64,000 nucleotides of DNA from Galdieria partita (taxonomy: Eukaryota > Rhodophyta > Bangiophyceae > Galdieriales > Galdieriaceae): contig BQMJ01000010.1 of assembly GCA_025991245.1 (NCBI GenBank), positions 186,001-250,000 of the forward strand, given 5' to 3'. The translations under genes were made by a program, and so were the position numbers. Below are positions 10,353-23,700 of this stretch, in pieces. Position 1 is the first letter of the stretch. Every line of letters starts with the position of its first letter. Under the pieces are notes generated by a model, which did not search any database, was not told the origin of the DNA, and worked only from the letters and a program-made list of their open reading frames with translations.

Positions 10353-13300
10353 CTACTTCCAACCAGGTGCAAATTGACCATAATCCTGCAGAACCATACC
10401 TTCGGCAAAACTTTGCGTAAAGGATGTTATAAATGGTGACTGGAAACCTGAATTCGTACTATTCGTCCTAGTCGACTTCAACTGTCCCGCAGCTTGAACA
10501 TTGCTATGATTTTGCAAATCATCTATAGGTTCTTGTTGTCTTATAGGCATAATATGTTGTCCAAATCCATTCGCTCCAAAGGGAAGGAAGTTCGAAAAGC
10601 TCATAGGACCATCTGGTACTGATAATGTTGGTAAGGACAACTGCATAATATTCATACGACTTCCATCCAATCCTTGAAATTTCCTTGGCCTGGGAAACTG
10701 AACCAGGGAAGGCTTCAATCTCGAAAGGCTACCTTCCACAAGAACATCATTCTCTTTACAGTGTTGTAATAGGCATGACCACAACCATTTCTTTGCCAAA
10801 ACTTTCGGATTCCCCAAAATAATCAGGCCAAACCTTGCTCTTGTCAGAGCAACATTCAAACGACGTGGATCCGAAAGAAATCCAATGCCTTGATGCTCAT
10901 TCGAACGAACACAACTTAAAATAATAAAGTCTTTTTCCCTTCCTTGAAAAGCATCAACTGAGGCAACTTCAACTTCCCTATATAATTCCATTCTCATCGT
11001 ACCAGAGCGAAGAAAATGTTGTACAATAAATGCTCTTTGACCTTCATAAGGCGTAATTACTCCAATTCTTTGAGGATCGACTCCGTTCTTTAAAAAGTGA
11101 GAAACAATCTTCTCTACGGCATCTGCTTCAACACGATTGAGAAATGAGGTACCTGACGCAGAAACTTCTTCAGGACCTGTCTGCACATAAAAGAAGAAAG
11201 GCTTCGTTTCAACAGGCCAAGGGAAACTAACACTAGCAGGCTTTCTTTCTGAGGCTGTAATGCCATTCTGCAAACTTCCCTCATAAAACATATTTGAAGG
11301 AAACTCTGTCAAACTTGGATGCATACGATACTGAATTGTGAGCCTGAGTGGACGAATACCCAACGCTACTAATCTTTCGAATAATGACTGACCAAAACCT
11401 GCTTTTGCCGCTGTCTTCGAGGTAACAACAGGACCAAGTTGGCAGTGGTCACCAACAAACACGACTTGTTTACATCCATGTATGAGTGGCAACAACGATT
11501 CCGGCTCTGTAGCCTGAGTGGCCTCATCAATAAGTACAGCACGAAATCTAAAATGGGCAATTCTTCTATCGCCTGCCGTTGTACATGTGCAACAAATAAC
11601 ATCCATCGACTCCAGTATTTCTCTTTCAAAATTTCTCTTCAAAGTTCGTAGTCGCTTATCATCTCTTTCATTCAATTCTCCCAATTCTTCGTGCAACTGA
11701 ATCAACTTGACCAACTCTATGGCAGTCGGATTACTAGAGCTTTGATTTCGAAGTTTGTAATGTAGAGTGAGATGATCGACACTAGAAGACACGGCTTCTC
11801 TTGACTTTGCACAGAGACGAACAACATTAAGACCAGTACAGCTAATCTTTTCAGCTAACTGATCGACTGCAATATTACTTGGAGCACATACAAGAATTTG
11901 TCGGCTGCATTTACGAGTCTTTTGTCTCTGTGTTACACTCTTCACATTATTCGCCAAATGATAAACTATGGTTGCCGATGTTACCGTCTTACCAGTACCA
12001 GGCGGACCCTGAATAAGAGATAAAGGTGACTCCAATGCAGCCTTCACTGCTGCTTTCTGTGAAGGATTCAATTCCGGAAGTCCAGGAGCATTCAAGTTGT
12101 TTGGAGGCTTAAATAAGTGAATGCTTTGTCTGTTGACTTCATGACCTAATATTCTGTGATAAATATAGCCTGAAACAGATGTTTCATCTACCGCAAATGC
12201 TTGAAGTGCCTTTTGCATACGATCAAAAGTTGTAGATTTCCAAATAACTTCGACACTAAAATCTTTGTGGCACTCGCGAGGTGCATTCGAGCTTGCTTTG
12301 CCACTTCTCAGCTCAAGCGCAATCTCTTCATTTGCAGTGAATCCTTTCACATGTCCAGTGCATTCCCAGTTGCTCGCAGGATGCTTAAGACGTAACTCAT
12401 CACCAACCAGAATTTTCAAATCTCCTTCTGCAACTTGTGGCATTACAAAAAATGCAACAAGTTTCTTGTTCAAACCGACGTCCCAACGAACCGAAATGCC
12501 AGGACGTGACTGTTCTGCTTTGATTTTCATATCGTTGTCGGCTTCTAACTTCACCAAAGGACTAAATATGCCCTGATAATGGAAGCCATCATTGTAACGC
12601 AATAACACAGGGTGAGGTTCCTCACCGATAACTCCCTTCTCTAGGTCTTCAAGACTGGCATTTGGGTTCGTTTTCCACAGTTCCTCGAGTTTATTGACTT
12701 GTTCAGTTGAAACGTGACGCGCTCTGTTCAACTCTTTTTCAGTTGGAATGCGAACCAGCCAAGATAAAAATTGCCGATCTTCTATCAATGGCTGCCACTG
12801 TTCCAAGTCCCAGCCGACATCTTTCTTGGCAAGAGAATGCAAACAAGGTTCCCTACACAAAAGAACTACAACAGAGTCTCCTTGTGCAGGAACAAAGCCC
12901 AAAAGAAATACATTGCGAGTTCCACAATTGTAACATTCTAAGATAGTCTCCCCAAGTGGATTTTCTTCGTGCAAACAAACTTCCTTATGCCTCGTTCGAA
13001 CCAAATGCATGATAATATGAGAACCCGGCGTTCCAAGTCTTGCATTACAAAACCATTTGCCGTCTCTTACGTCTTTAACCATACAGGCAGGGTCATGTAT
13101 ACCACAGTAAGAACAAGCGTAACTTGGCAATTGTGCCGGAATATCTTCTTCAACAAAGTCCTCGTCGTCCTCTTCAAACTCAAGTTCGGCAGCTTCCACT
13201 GCTGTCATACCTGTATATCCTCCCAAGCTTATATTTGCTTGTTCCTTCTCATCTAGCTCACTTTTATCCAAGGAAGTCGAACGTACTTCCTCCGAAACCA

Positions 13301-13424
13301 AAGTTTCAGCTTCATCTTCCTCAAGGAAGCTAAAGTCCTGTGCCACAGTTTCTTGTAAAATTTCAAACTCCTGATGTTCTCTTATATTCATAATTCTATT
13401 CTCAACACTATAAGTCTTCCACAA
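10353..13424 (-). CDS. UPF1: UPF1 RNA helicase of nonsense-mediated decay
   Basis: ATP-dependent 5'-3' RNA helicase that senses aberrant translation termination and triggers mRNA decay in the cytoplasm. Single exon, 1023 residues, close to the usual length. The N-terminal CH zinc domain is plain: [47 protein letters not shown]. The SF1 helicase motifs follow in order: GPPGTGKT (Walker A), [12 protein letters not shown] (Walker B), [30 protein letters not shown] and [11 protein letters not shown]. The C-terminal tail is short and Gln/Ser-rich, with few SQ or TQ sites for the PI3K-like kinase SMG1. A second Met 11 codons in (13391) is an alternative start. Intergenic sequence 13425-13709 shows nothing recognisable. 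Confidence 0.96.
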   Translation of the reverse strand: MWKTYSVENRIMNIREHQEFEILQETVAQDFSFLEEDEAETLVSEEVRSTSLDKSELDEKEQANISLGGYTGMTAVEAAELEFEEDDEDFVEEDIPAQLPSYACSYCGIHDPACMVKDVRDGKWFCNARLGTPGSHIIMHLVRTRHKEVCLHEENPLGETILECYNCGTRNVFLLGFVPAQGDSVVVLLCREPCLHSLAKKDVGWDLEQWQPLIEDRQFLSWLVRIPTEKELNRARHVSTEQVNKLEELWKTNPNASLEDLEKGVIGEEPHPVLLRYNDGFHYQGIFSPLVKLEADNDMKIKAEQSRPGISVRWDVGLNKKLVAFFVMPQVAEGDLKILVGDELRLKHPASNWECTGHVKGFTANEEIALELRSGKASSNAPRECHKDFSVEVIWKSTTFDRMQKALQAFAVDETSVSGYIYHRILGHEVNRQSIHLFKPPNNLNAPGLPELNPSQKAAVKAALESPLSLIQGPPGTGKTVTSATIVYHLANNVKSVTQRQKTRKCSRQILVCAPSNIAVDQLAEKISCTGLNVVRLCAKSREAVSSSVDHLTLHYKLRNQSSSNPTAIELVKLIQLHEELGELNERDDKRLRTLKRNFEREILESMDVICCTCTTAGDRRIAHFRFRAVLIDEATQATEPESLLPLIHGCKQVVFVGDHCQLGPVVTSKTAAKAGFGQSLFERLVALGIRPLRLTIQYRMHPSLTEFPSNMFYEGSLQNGITASERKPASVSFPWPVETKPFFFYVQTGPEEVSASGTSFLNRVEADAVEKIVSHFLKNGVDPQRIGVITPYEGQRAFIVQHFLRSGTMRMELYREVEVASVDAFQGREKDFIILSCVRSNEHQGIGFLSDPRRLNVALTRARFGLIILGNPKVLAKKWLWSCLLQHCKENDVLVEGSLSRLKPSLVQFPRPRKFQGLDGSRMNIMQLSLPTLSVPDGPMSFSNFLPFGANGFGQHIMPIRQQEPIDDLQNHSNVQAAGQLKSTRTNSTNSGFQSPFITSFTQSFAEGMVLQDYGQFAPGWK

Positions 13425-13709
13425 AGTCGCTCATCCTTCCTTCAAGAATAGAACGATTCAATTCTAACAAATCAGAGCATTGTAGTCGATTCATTATAAA
13501 AGCCAGCAAACATTTCAAAGAACTGGTAAAATAGAAACTTTAAATAAGTCGACTATGCATAGCAAATTCTAGGAAGGCTATCTTTCTATGGAATGCACAT
13601 TTTCAAACTTGTAAACTGAAAGCGCCACGTCTTTTTGCATTGGAGTTCGTATCAAAGATTTAGGAGAGAGCTAGTCAAGAAACTGACGATGCACTCAAAA
13701 CTGTAACTA

Positions 13710-14863
13710 TTACAAACTTTCTACTCTACAAACCAAAACAGTAATATCATCTGCCTTTCCTCCGAGAAACAAATACCCTGCTTTCTTCGAATTAACCGCA
13801 AAAGGACCATCTCTCTTGGTATCCAGTGAACAAGTCAACGCTTTCTTTGCCAAAAACATGGCAGCGTCATTAGGATGAAAAGCTAAAAAACAGTGAAAAC
13901 TGCGTAATTATAATAGGGCTACAGATACCTTTTGTTCTTTCAACTGCTAATTTAATATCCTCATCGAATAAGTTATCGAATAGTCCATCAGTTCCCAGTA
14001 CCAGTATATCGCCCACTCTCAAAGGAATATCGATTTTTCTGAGCAGCTGTTCGAGTTTAAACACTGGCGATAAAGAGATAAACTTACTGCCCCATATGTA
14101 AAGTATCATTTGAGTCAGTTCCCAACTGATAAGGACAGTTGAAATAATGTTGTTGCTCAACAGTTTTGAAAATAAGGTTGCCATCACGAAAAATGACAAG
14201 ACCTGAATCTCCCACGCTTACCTGGAAAAGTAAGAAGAACAATAAAAATGAAAACCTTCTCACCCCTAACGCCCTATCTTCACAAATCCCAACTACGATG
14301 GCAGTACTGCTGCCTATCTGATCGTTGCAAGTGACTGCATAACCGAGAGCTTTCAAAACCTCACAAGGGCCCAATTCTTTAACCTTACTCAAGCATGAGC
14401 ACGCAAATTAGACACATTCAAACACATACTTTTGCTTGGGTCAACTCTGCTAATCGAGCAGAATAAAGACCGGCGTTGATACCCAAAGAAGCCCATCCTC
14501 CAACACCATCAAAAACTCCTACAGCCTTCGGTGTCGTAAAATACGCGTCTTCTCCTCCTGTTTGACGCTGAGCAAATGAGTACGAGGCATTTTGACGCAT
14601 TTGAAAGTAGTTACCTTTTCGAAATGTGGAATACAGCAACTTCCAGTTACAAAACAGAGTTGGCTACGTTTTGATTTCTCTGTCGATAGACTTCCTCCTG
14701 ACACCAAGCTTGTTAGATTAGAAAATCTTGCTGCAGCATGCCTTTGGAGAACCTTGTTACGAAAGACACAAGGAAAAATAGTGTTCCTTAATACGATAAC
14801 TTTGGCAAGTCTGTTGGTTTTCAAAGGTTTCAAAATGGTCCGACTGTGGACAATAAACATCAC
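13710..14863 (-). CDS. PP2C-type protein phosphatase, PTC7-like, probably organellar
   Basis: Metal-dependent Ser/Thr phosphatase. Six exons: 14863-14615, 14567-14430, 14383-14264, 14221-14088, 14038-13929 and 13882-13710, with introns of 42-49 nt, give 307 residues. Motifs in order: GGEDAYF, VFDGVGGWASLG (metal-binding Asp and Gly), GSSTAIVV, VSVGDSGLV, LVLGTDGLFDNLFD and GGKADDITVLV, the PTC7 pattern. About 80 residues precede the domain, hydrophobic and basic at first, compatible with a mitochondrial or plastid targeting sequence; PTC7 relatives regulate mitochondrial metabolism. The first Met at 14863 leaves 11 bp to the next, divergent gene; Met 2 is an immediate alternative. Phases agree across all five introns. 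Confidence 0.88.
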
Positions 14864-14874
14864 AATTTGTAACG
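14864..14874. promoter_or_regulatory. Shared start region of PP2C and secreted-protein genes
   Basis: The two outward-facing ATGs are 11 bp apart. Core promoter elements must lie inside the neighbouring transcription units. No recognisable element was seen. Confidence 0.4.
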
Positions 14875-15306
14875 ATGAAACAGCGATTGTTTGCCAACGT
14901 TATTTTGACGATATTTTTAGTACTCTGCTCGTTCTTCGAAAGCAACCAGTTAGAAATGCTTCAAAAGGAACTCACTTTAAACTCTGAATCAACTGTTTTA
15001 TTTTTGAAGTTTCCCGAAAACACGTCTCAAGGCACACTAACTTGCTTGTTGAAACTCGAAACGTTAGGGTTTAACCTTAGACCTTCTTCTTGTGGTCTGT
15101 ATCTTTGGAGGATATCCCAGAATAGCTCAAGAGTCGATAAGGAGCTGGTGTATAATAGTATTTCAGAGACTTTTAGAGGCTCCTGGAATTTTAATGAAAG
15201 TTCTCTTATGAATGAAGCTCAATTGAAGGTTTCAGAAAATAGCTTTTGTCGCAAGAATTTTCATTCTTGTGTTATTTACAAAGAAGAAGCTGTTGATTTT
15301 TACTGA
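14875..15306 (+). CDS. Small secreted protein, unknown
   Basis: Single-exon frame of 143 residues. Residues 1-20 (MKQRLFANVILTIFLVLCSF) are a convincing signal peptide. The mature part has five Cys, several NxS/T sequons and short hydrophobic strands, suggesting a glycosylated, disulphide-bonded lumenal or extracellular protein. No membrane span after the signal and no ER-retention end (it terminates in VDFY). No family recognised. It is divergent from the PP2C gene and convergent with the CAF-1 gene, 104 bp between stops. Real coding status is supported mainly by the signal peptide and the good fit between flanking genes. Confidence 0.55.
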   Translation: MKQRLFANVILTIFLVLCSFFESNQLEMLQKELTLNSESTVLFLKFPENTSQGTLTCLLKLETLGFNLRPSSCGLYLWRISQNSSRVDKELVYNSISETFRGSWNFNESSLMNEAQLKVSENSFCRKNFHSCVIYKEEAVDFY

Positions 15307-15410
15307 TTTTCGTTCTGTTCTCTACTTTTGATGAAATCCCAGCTAGCTGAAAGTATAGTTTTACATAAGTAATTGTGGATGACTTTTTGTGGTCGAGACA
15401 TAGACATGTA

Positions 15411-17663
15411 TTACTTGGGAATAACAATTCCTATTTTATCTCTAAGAATTTCAAATGCCTTTCTCACGGCTGTATTGAACGCGTTCGAGCTTAAAAATTC
15501 TTCAACAAGTTTCTCTGTGGATTGTAGCTCGTCAATTTTTGTAGTAGAGATTGCTTCCAAGTTGACTTGAAATGTTTGCATCATGCGAAGAAGACAGGAC
15601 GCCATAAGTTGTATCCATTCTTGCTCTTGTTGGCATATTAGACATGTTTTTACCATCATAGTTGGAGTTTCTGGATGCATATTTCGTAGGACATCTAACG
15701 AAGTTATAGGAAAGAATAAGAATAAGAATTGTCTTCGAATGTATGCCAAGTCATGATTCTGAATTCCTCTTTGTACCAATACGAGCAAATATCTGTGAAA
15801 TTCTTGTAGAATATTAGTTTGTAGAAGACCAGCTGAGATATCTACACTTGCTTTGCAGATCGTAAAATAGATAGAATCTGATTATAACAATGTCGACATA
15901 CCTGTTAACTTCGAATGCAGTTTGGATAGGTTTTCATCTTTTTTCTCGGTTTTTTGCCAAAATTCTTCAAGGCGTTTCAAATTTTCTTTGATCTCGACGA
16001 CTTGATCTTGTCTATTATTTAAAACGATTTCCCAATTCTTTAAAACTTCACCTGGGGTTTCTGATGACCTTGCTGCATTATTCGTTATCTTCACATTTAA
16101 AAGTTGCTTCCTTGGAAATTTGGATAATGCAACTCTTTGAGCATCATTTGAATCATGACATGAAATAATTCCGATCAGTTCTTCTTGTAATGGAAAGAAC
16201 CCTTCGAATCCAACTTCACTGAGTTTCTGCTCATCGTCAATGAGAAATGAGTCATTGTCTGAACTGGAATTGCATTCAGTATCCAGGAGGCTTTCGTCAT
16301 CTTCTGTGGAGCTTTCAGAGATGCTTTCTCCAGGTTCAGATTCTATCCATTCCATTTCACTATCATAGTCATAATCCAGCCAAGGAAGATGAATGTAAGG
16401 ATTTCGACCATTAGGCATTTTCGATGGTTTCTGAATAATCCCATGAAATGGAGGTCTACAGCTTCCCTCAAATTGCAGCAGTTTCACTCGATGGCCTCGA
16501 CATTGTCCAAACGAAACTTGTTTGATTCCTAATTCCTTCCAAATTTCCTTCCGAGTATGCTTTATTGAAAAAATCAAATCCTGCATGGCATCCTTATAGT
16601 GTTGCTTCGATTTCTCTTTTGATATTCGTTGGAGTTCATCACTAATGGATAGCTGGCGTCTGTTGATTCCTTGGAGTGGGGATAACTTCGGAGCGTTCTT
16701 TATAAAGTTTTCTAGAACAGCTGCTTGACGATGAACAGCCTGTTGCTCTGCTTCTGTCTCCATTCTTTTTCTTTCTCTTTCTTCCTGAATTATCCTTTTC
16801 TTATCATCTCTTTGTTGCAGACGATAGAATCTTTCCATTTTTTGCTTTTCTCTCTCGGCATTTTTCTGCCGTTTCTCCGACTCCCTTTTCATTCGCTGTT
16901 CTTCCTTTTCTTTTTGTTGCGTTTTCTTTTCTCGTATATGTTCTATGGTTTTTAGTTCATTCTTTTGATGTTTGTTCCAATCCAACTCAAGTTTTTTTAG
17001 TTTGATTTTCAGTTCATCCAATTTGCAAGACGAAGTTTGATTTCTTTGATGAGTTGCTTTGGACAAGCGTCGAATTATTGATATGCACGTGATGATTCTT
17101 TTTTCAAAGAGTTTTCGTTTTTTTCTCAACAATAGCAACATTTTTGAGAACATACAAGGTAACAATGAAATGTTCGATTCCCATAGTGGCAAATGCTGTT
17201 TGACCAGAACCGACAACTCTTCGTCCAACTCTGTTACGGTTTTAAGACTTCTCAGTTCCTCGCAAGCGTAACTTTGGTTCGTTCCGAGTTTCTCATCTTC
17301 AAAATGTTTTTGCCATTCACCCTCTCCTAATATTTCAAGACCTTGTCTCAAAATTTCTTCCTTAGAGCCTCGTGCTCCTTGAAGAAGCGCTGCTGCTTTG
17401 CGTTCAATGGCTTCATTATTGCACAGAGTATCTTCTTCACATTCTACAACTTTGAATATTTCTTGATCTCCTGTACACTGCTTTTGAAATTCATACAATA
17501 GGTTCTTCAACGTTTCAAGGAAACCTTTCAACTCTCTTTCGTTCGCTGCAATTGACTCAAGGGTAACTTTGCTTTCTTTATAATTACAAGCAATGTCATC
17601 GTTTTCGCTCACACACTTGGTCGCTGATATCTCACTTGTAGCAGTTTCAGATGAAAATGACAT
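15411..17663 (-). CDS. CHAF1A: Chromatin assembly factor 1, large subunit (p150/Cac1/FAS1)
   Basis: Histone H3-H4 chaperone subunit that deposits nucleosomes behind replication forks and at repair sites, with PCNA. Exons 17663-15902 and 15850-15411 (51-nt intron) give 733 residues. Recognisable parts: a long charged KER region near residues 230-310 (KREREK-like runs such as REKKTQQKEKEEQRMKRESE), the conserved block LLQFEGSCRPPFHGI, the acidic DYDSEMEWIESEPGES motif, and a following Asp/Glu-rich ED stretch ending near EVGFEGFFP. The C-terminal part is helical. The start was taken at the first Met. It is divergent from the ATM kinase gene with only 66 bp between ATGs, an arrangement that could couple their expression. 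Confidence 0.9.
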
Positions 17664-17729
17664 TTCTACTGAAAACGTTGCGGAAAACCCGAACGAATTT
17701 TAAACTGGAAAATTTTGGATTGGCGCCAC
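17664..17729. promoter_or_regulatory. Short divergent promoter between CAF-1 large subunit and ATM
   Basis: 66 bp separate the two start codons. The segment contains GGCGCC but no motif I can name with confidence. Because both products act on chromatin in S phase or after damage, a shared promoter is a reasonable but unproven idea. Confidence 0.45.
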
Positions 17730-20700
17730 ATGACATTGCCTGACAATCCTTTGGCGGCAGTTCAACAGTTACTTTCGAGTCTTCTGCAAAATCGAAATGA
17801 TAGCAAGGGAACCGGTAGCAGATTGAAGTTAAAAACCATAAGAGAGCTTCGAAGTAGATTACTTTCTGAAAATTTCCGAAGAGTCTTGTTAGAGAAGGAG
17901 CGTAACAATGTTACGAGTCAGTCACAGAAGAATTCAAACCTTGAAGATGTTTCGTGGGGTAGCATAGTACGAGATCTTGTCGATATCATTGAATACAACT
18001 GCACTACAGAAAGCTTTTCTAAAGAGAAAAGGTTATCAACACAAACAGAATTGGCTGATACTCTTCGAGCAGTAGTGCGAGTAGCTTTAGAGGACATGTG
18101 GGGAACTGATGGGGAAGGGCGAATTTTTAATAGTTTATTTAATGATTGCATACTGAATGCTCTAAGATTTGCTCTTGCCTCTTTGAGGGATAATCACAGA
18201 GATACTATTCATTCCACTATGTGGTGTCTTGCCAGAGATATCTTAGGGTATTCTACTGTTTTGCAGCATCTTGGAAGGAAGCAACTTGCAAAATGGTACG
18301 AATTATCTTTTGAGTCATTCAAGTTTGTAGAAATTGTTGATGTCACTTTTCGTCGTCTGCAATTAACGGCTGCTCAACAAATTGTAGTCACATTGATTCA
18401 GAGGGGTCAGCTTTTAAAATTGGCTGATGAGATTCTTCTGCGCAAATTAGTCATGACTACCATTCAATTTCTTCAGGATCTACACAGTTTTTCAATTACA
18501 GATGACGAATTGGCGTCTTTTGGAATATCGTGCCTTTTTCACATTTTGTGTCAGCGTGGTGTAGAACTAGATTCTGAAACGCTTAATCTCATTGATAATG
18601 TTGCAACAAGTATTACGTGGAATTTGCTCAATGAAAGAAAATGGCAAGCTGGTGCTGTTGGTTATCTTGTTGTTATTTCAAGTCTGTTACAAACTCAAAA
18701 CTGTTCAACGATTAAGGCCTCGTATGTGGTAACTGAATATTCTCGACAGTGTTCAAACTACTCTGAAGAAATCATTGAATATATTTCTCATTTGCTCAGT
18801 CTATCGGATTTGCTTGGTCTTTGGCAGAAACGAGAACTGTCTGCTGACTACATCACATACTTGCTCACATTCAAACTACAGAGCTTTTCCATTGTTTCTA
18901 GAGAGCTTTCTGAACAATTTGAACTTTTTGATACTCTTTATGCCCTTTTTGAAACAGCTTATAATCAGGAATCCTCTTACAGAAGCCAAGATGATTGCAA
19001 AAGAGACATTTTTATTTGCTGTTTCTACATTGTGCAGCTTATTTCGCTGTATACTACAGCGTTTCATATTTGTGATGCATACAGATTTTTCCATCTTTCC
19101 ACAAGGTAGGTGGACTGTACTTTGTCTCTTTACTCAATCACTCCTTGAAGATACTTTACTCCAACAAATCCTGATATTTCCACTATATTCGTATTAATAT
19201 GCTGCTTTTTTCTACATGGTCTATTCAATAGTCCCCGAGAGTGGAAGAGTACTTACTATTTCGACTTGCACCTGGCAGCAACAAAAATCTTGTCAGACAG
19301 TGACATAACTATTGAAAAGAATTTGTTAATTTGTGCAATATCTCACTTTACCTGTTATTTTGGTAATTCGTTTTTACACAAGATCATGAAAGGAAATCTC
19401 GTTAAGTTATTTTCATGTTTGGATGAAGTTGACTATTCTTTTCTCAGCCAGTTCGTAGAGTTGATTGTAACCGTGATTTCCGGAAGTTTCGTGCTTGAAC
19501 TGCCAAAGTTATTGAAAGATTGCCCTCATTGTGCATCTTACTATTCTAGGAAGTCTGATTTTGGTATCCTCATGGACAGGATTGCATGCAAGAATGACCC
19601 GACTGATATTGTTGCAAATTCATATCCCAAAACAGATTCGTTGTGGAAACTATTCAAGAATCAAAAATTCTTTAAGAAGGAAGAAGTTACATGTTCGCAA
19701 CCGTTGGGACATTTGTATGAGACAGTCTTCTTTGAAGAATTGGAGAGCTTGATCTTCAGGAGTAGTTCAGAATATTTAAATGTGAAACTTTTGTACTTTA
19801 TTGCAGAAATATTGCGTCAACTGGCTTGCTCTTTGAAACCTGATACGAAATTATTTTCACTGAAAGAAACAGCTCAGGCTTTTTTTCTCGGAACTTTCGC
19901 CAGCTTTGAAACTATTGTTTCATCCATTTCCAGCACCGAGAACGGCTTATGGGATATAGCCGGCTTCGCAAAGTCAGTCGCAACAATTCTGTCTATCGAT
20001 CATACTTTTAACTGGAGTTCAGAGCTAAAGGAACAATGTCGATTGATATTGCAGCAATCCTTAAAGCTATCGTTAGATTTTTCAGAAAGCACGGAGGATA
20101 CTGAAATATGGTTTAGAGCTAAGCTAACAAGCACGTCCAAGAAAAGAAGAATTTCTCTTACAAAGCCTTTTATTTGCTTTCAGGAGAAAGCGGTCGATCA
20201 AGGTAACTGATTTGAGCAGTTCATTCCATAACTTTCTTAAGGGCTCTTATCAGGGATGTCGAATTTGTTTCAACTCGAGGGACTAGGCTTCTCAAAGATG
20301 TTTGAATGTCCTTTGTTCGTTCGTTATTTCAAATACCTTATGTTCTTGTATTTCTTCAGTCAGAGCTCTCGTTTGGTGTATCAGGAATTCAACTTTCCTA
20401 TACACCTGCCCTGGAAGCAAAGTTTTTCTTCATTTTCAGAATCTTTCGATGTCGCAACAGAGCAAAGCGTCATTTTATGTTTTCGTTGTCATACAGTGTC
20501 CTATTGTAGTAATGAAGACCATCAGCGTATAGTTGAACAGTTGGACTTATCGCTTCTAAAGAAGATGAAAAACGAGGAAGCCCTTCGTTGTTTTCGCTTG
20601 TCTGCCCCAAGCAAACTGGTCTCTTTGAAGTTACTTATGAACTCCATGAGAGTTATTCTGGAGGACATCCAACGTCAGATTCGACCTTGTTTGAATTTTA

Positions 20701-23700
20701 ATTTTGTTGTAGATACTTTGCACTTTTTGAAGTTGATTGGAGCAAAGTAAGTGAATAACATTAGCACTTCCTGTAGATAATTATTTCCCAGATTTCTTTC
20801 GTCGCATGGTCACTACTTTCTGGAACCCTTCTATGAACTTTGGGTGTTAATAGGAGTTGTCATATACAAGTTCCAAAAAGAAGAATATATTGAAATATTC
20901 CTAGAGAGTTTCCAGTTTTTATGGGGTCGTCTCAATGAGGGAGCTTTCCATTATCATTGCCTTTGTCTCCATTCGATAATTGAATACACTTGCCAGTTCG
21001 AAAAATGCGTATCTGACTTCATCTTGATAGCTGCGATTAACAGTATTTCGAAAACCACTGTGTCGGAGAATCGCTTTTTTACCTTCTTGTATCTAGTTAG
21101 CAAATGCAGTATTCCTTGTCTCGCTCGCTGTTGCAGTGCAATATGTTCTAGAGCTAATGGAATGGAAAGGAGAATGCCAAAGAATTTTTTACAGAAAATT
21201 TCGATGATTAATGATTATTACTGTTTGCGTGATTTGTTTCATCAACATTCTTGGTCCATTCTTCACAGTTGGAGTGTGCATGAAGATAAAAAATCTCTAG
21301 AATTCCCTTTTGATTTATTCGAGTAGGTGGTTTAGGTATGCGAGATTATGATTTCTTACTTGTTTCCTAGGTGGTCCCTTGATATATTTCAGCAATCGTT
21401 TCCTGCTGAGTATTGTCTTCTTAAAGAAATGGAGAAAGCAACTTTGCAAATGTCCTTTCAGATTCCATCCGATACATCTCAACAAGAGTTATTTGTGACG
21501 CTTCTCGATTCGAACCTTTTTCAAAGTTCTACATTGTATAAGAATAGTGTCGGTATTCATTTATCTCGGAAGTTCGAAGTGCTTTTGGAACATATTCTAA
21601 AAGATGATTTTGATGGCCTCCTAGCCTTGCTTATGAATTGGATCCAACTGCAAAATGGACTTGTTGAGAATTTATTTTCTGGTTTCACCGTGTTGGACTT
21701 GCGTCTGTTCTTGTCTAGCGCCAGAGTAGATGTGAAAGTGCCTCTTCAACTAATCCGCTTGCTTGAAAGTTTTTGTCAAGAAAGCAAAGCGACTATCCCA
21801 TTTTCTTGCGTGTTGTTGTTTCTTTTTGCTCTATTGCATTTGAAAGAAGAGCATCTTATTGCAAACGAGCTTGTTGAAATCACGGAGAAGATATCGAAAA
21901 GACTTCGAGACCAAGTTTTTGGTTTAAAAGTTGAAGACTTCCTTTTGCATGAGATATTATCTTGTACGTTTCATGAAGCGTATTCAATATCCTGCCTAAG
22001 TTTTTGTCCAGGTTTATTTGTTCGTTTGAATTTTCTTAGCTTGAAGTGTGTCGTCTTTTGCAACACTGTATGTCGTTTGTTAGTAGACTTACCCATTGAC
22101 GTGATGTTGCATTTGGAGCCTCCAGCAAGTATTCCCCACTCTTTACCAAATGAAGCGATTTATATGTATTATAAGACCGTGTTCACTGCATTTGCTACGT
22201 GGGAAAAGCAACTAGAATTCTTTGTAGCTTTATGTACAAGACGCGCTCCGTTAGCCCCTTTTGTTGTTGTGGCAAGGTACGTTGCTTCCATTTTTTTCAG
22301 CAAATAAGATAATTAATGGCTTAGACTACAATTACTGCAAGAAATATTATCGAGAAATCGAGAAAGGATTGCTGAAACTAGGAATTCGAAGCAGCCAGCT
22401 CTTCAAGATCTAAAAACGAAGTGCAGTGCTTATTTGATTTCCATTCTAAAGGATTGGCTTCCCTTTTTGTCTTATGATGAACTCGTTCCTTTTGATCGTG
22501 CGGATATTTATGATATTGCAGAAAGGTGTCTTTTATATCTTTTTGAACCAGTTATGTATCCAGTTGGTATCGTTTGTTTTGAAAGTTCCTATGTATTTCA
22601 AGTTCCATCTCTGCTATCTTTGAAAAGTTGGCCGCAAGTTATCGAGACCATTGTTCGAATTTCGTTTTCGTACGTAGTTTTTCTTTATGCAGTCTTCCAA
22701 ACTTTGAAAATTTTAAGGAAATTCTTATCATTTGATGAACTTTCTTGGACAGCTGCTTATTGTGCGTTAGTTCGACTATTTAATGACCGAAAGACGCATA
22801 ATTACTTGGCACCTATATCATCTTTAGGTTTCCTGTTCAGTCAGGAGATATTCAACGCATTGCAAACGAGACAGCTGACTACAGTGGATATGTCCGTAAA
22901 TTCCGATGACTTTGAAAGGCTTTTGAAAAGTAATCCCAGACAGGATGAGTCCATATGGTTACGACAAATTGCGTGCTGCCTATTACAAAACTCTTGCTTA
23001 GAATCAAGTATTCTGATTTATCTACGTAAGTATTTGATTTTATGTATGTTTGGCATTATGTAGCTTTGGCTGTAGGTGAGCTATGTCTTGTCAGCTTGGA
23101 AATTTCTGTGTTTATGTTCCCTTTGATATTGATGGAGATTTATCTTTCTGGTAATGTCCACGAATGGCATCGAGTGCGCGATGGTCTGGTAGCAACATTA
23201 AACAACAAAGCGTTTTCACCCAGATTAACAGTGGTTTTGATCGAAAGCTTGGATTTTGTACGTTTTCAATGGTAAATGATCTTTTTGAGTATCTTGTCAG
23301 TTACTGAAGATTTTCTGCAAGCATGAATTTGAACGGTTTATATGTTCATCGTTTGAACAAAGGACAATACGTAAACAATATTAGCATCTTTGATTCATCA
23401 CATTTGCAAGTTGTTGCAGATGCTGCATTTCGAGTGGAAAAATATGCCACGGCGATTTTCTACAACGAATTGGTCTTAGACAGTCGTGGCATTGTCTCTC
23501 ATTCTCTAGAGACTGCTGACGAAGCAAATTTGTTTATGCGAGACAAAGAAAATTTACAGAACTTGGTTGAATGTGCTTTGGGCCTGTCTGATTTCGACCT
23601 GATCGATACAGTTCCAATGATTACAAGCACCCTTGACCTATTTGATGGTCAACATGTTTATAGGCTGGCCACGCTTGCAGAGAGAAAATGTCAATATGAG

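Noticed and set aside
19049-19109. Apparent frame change inside the ATM gene
   Set aside because: Explained by a 61-nt intron with a GTATAC donor; the whole 15-exon sum is then a multiple of three.
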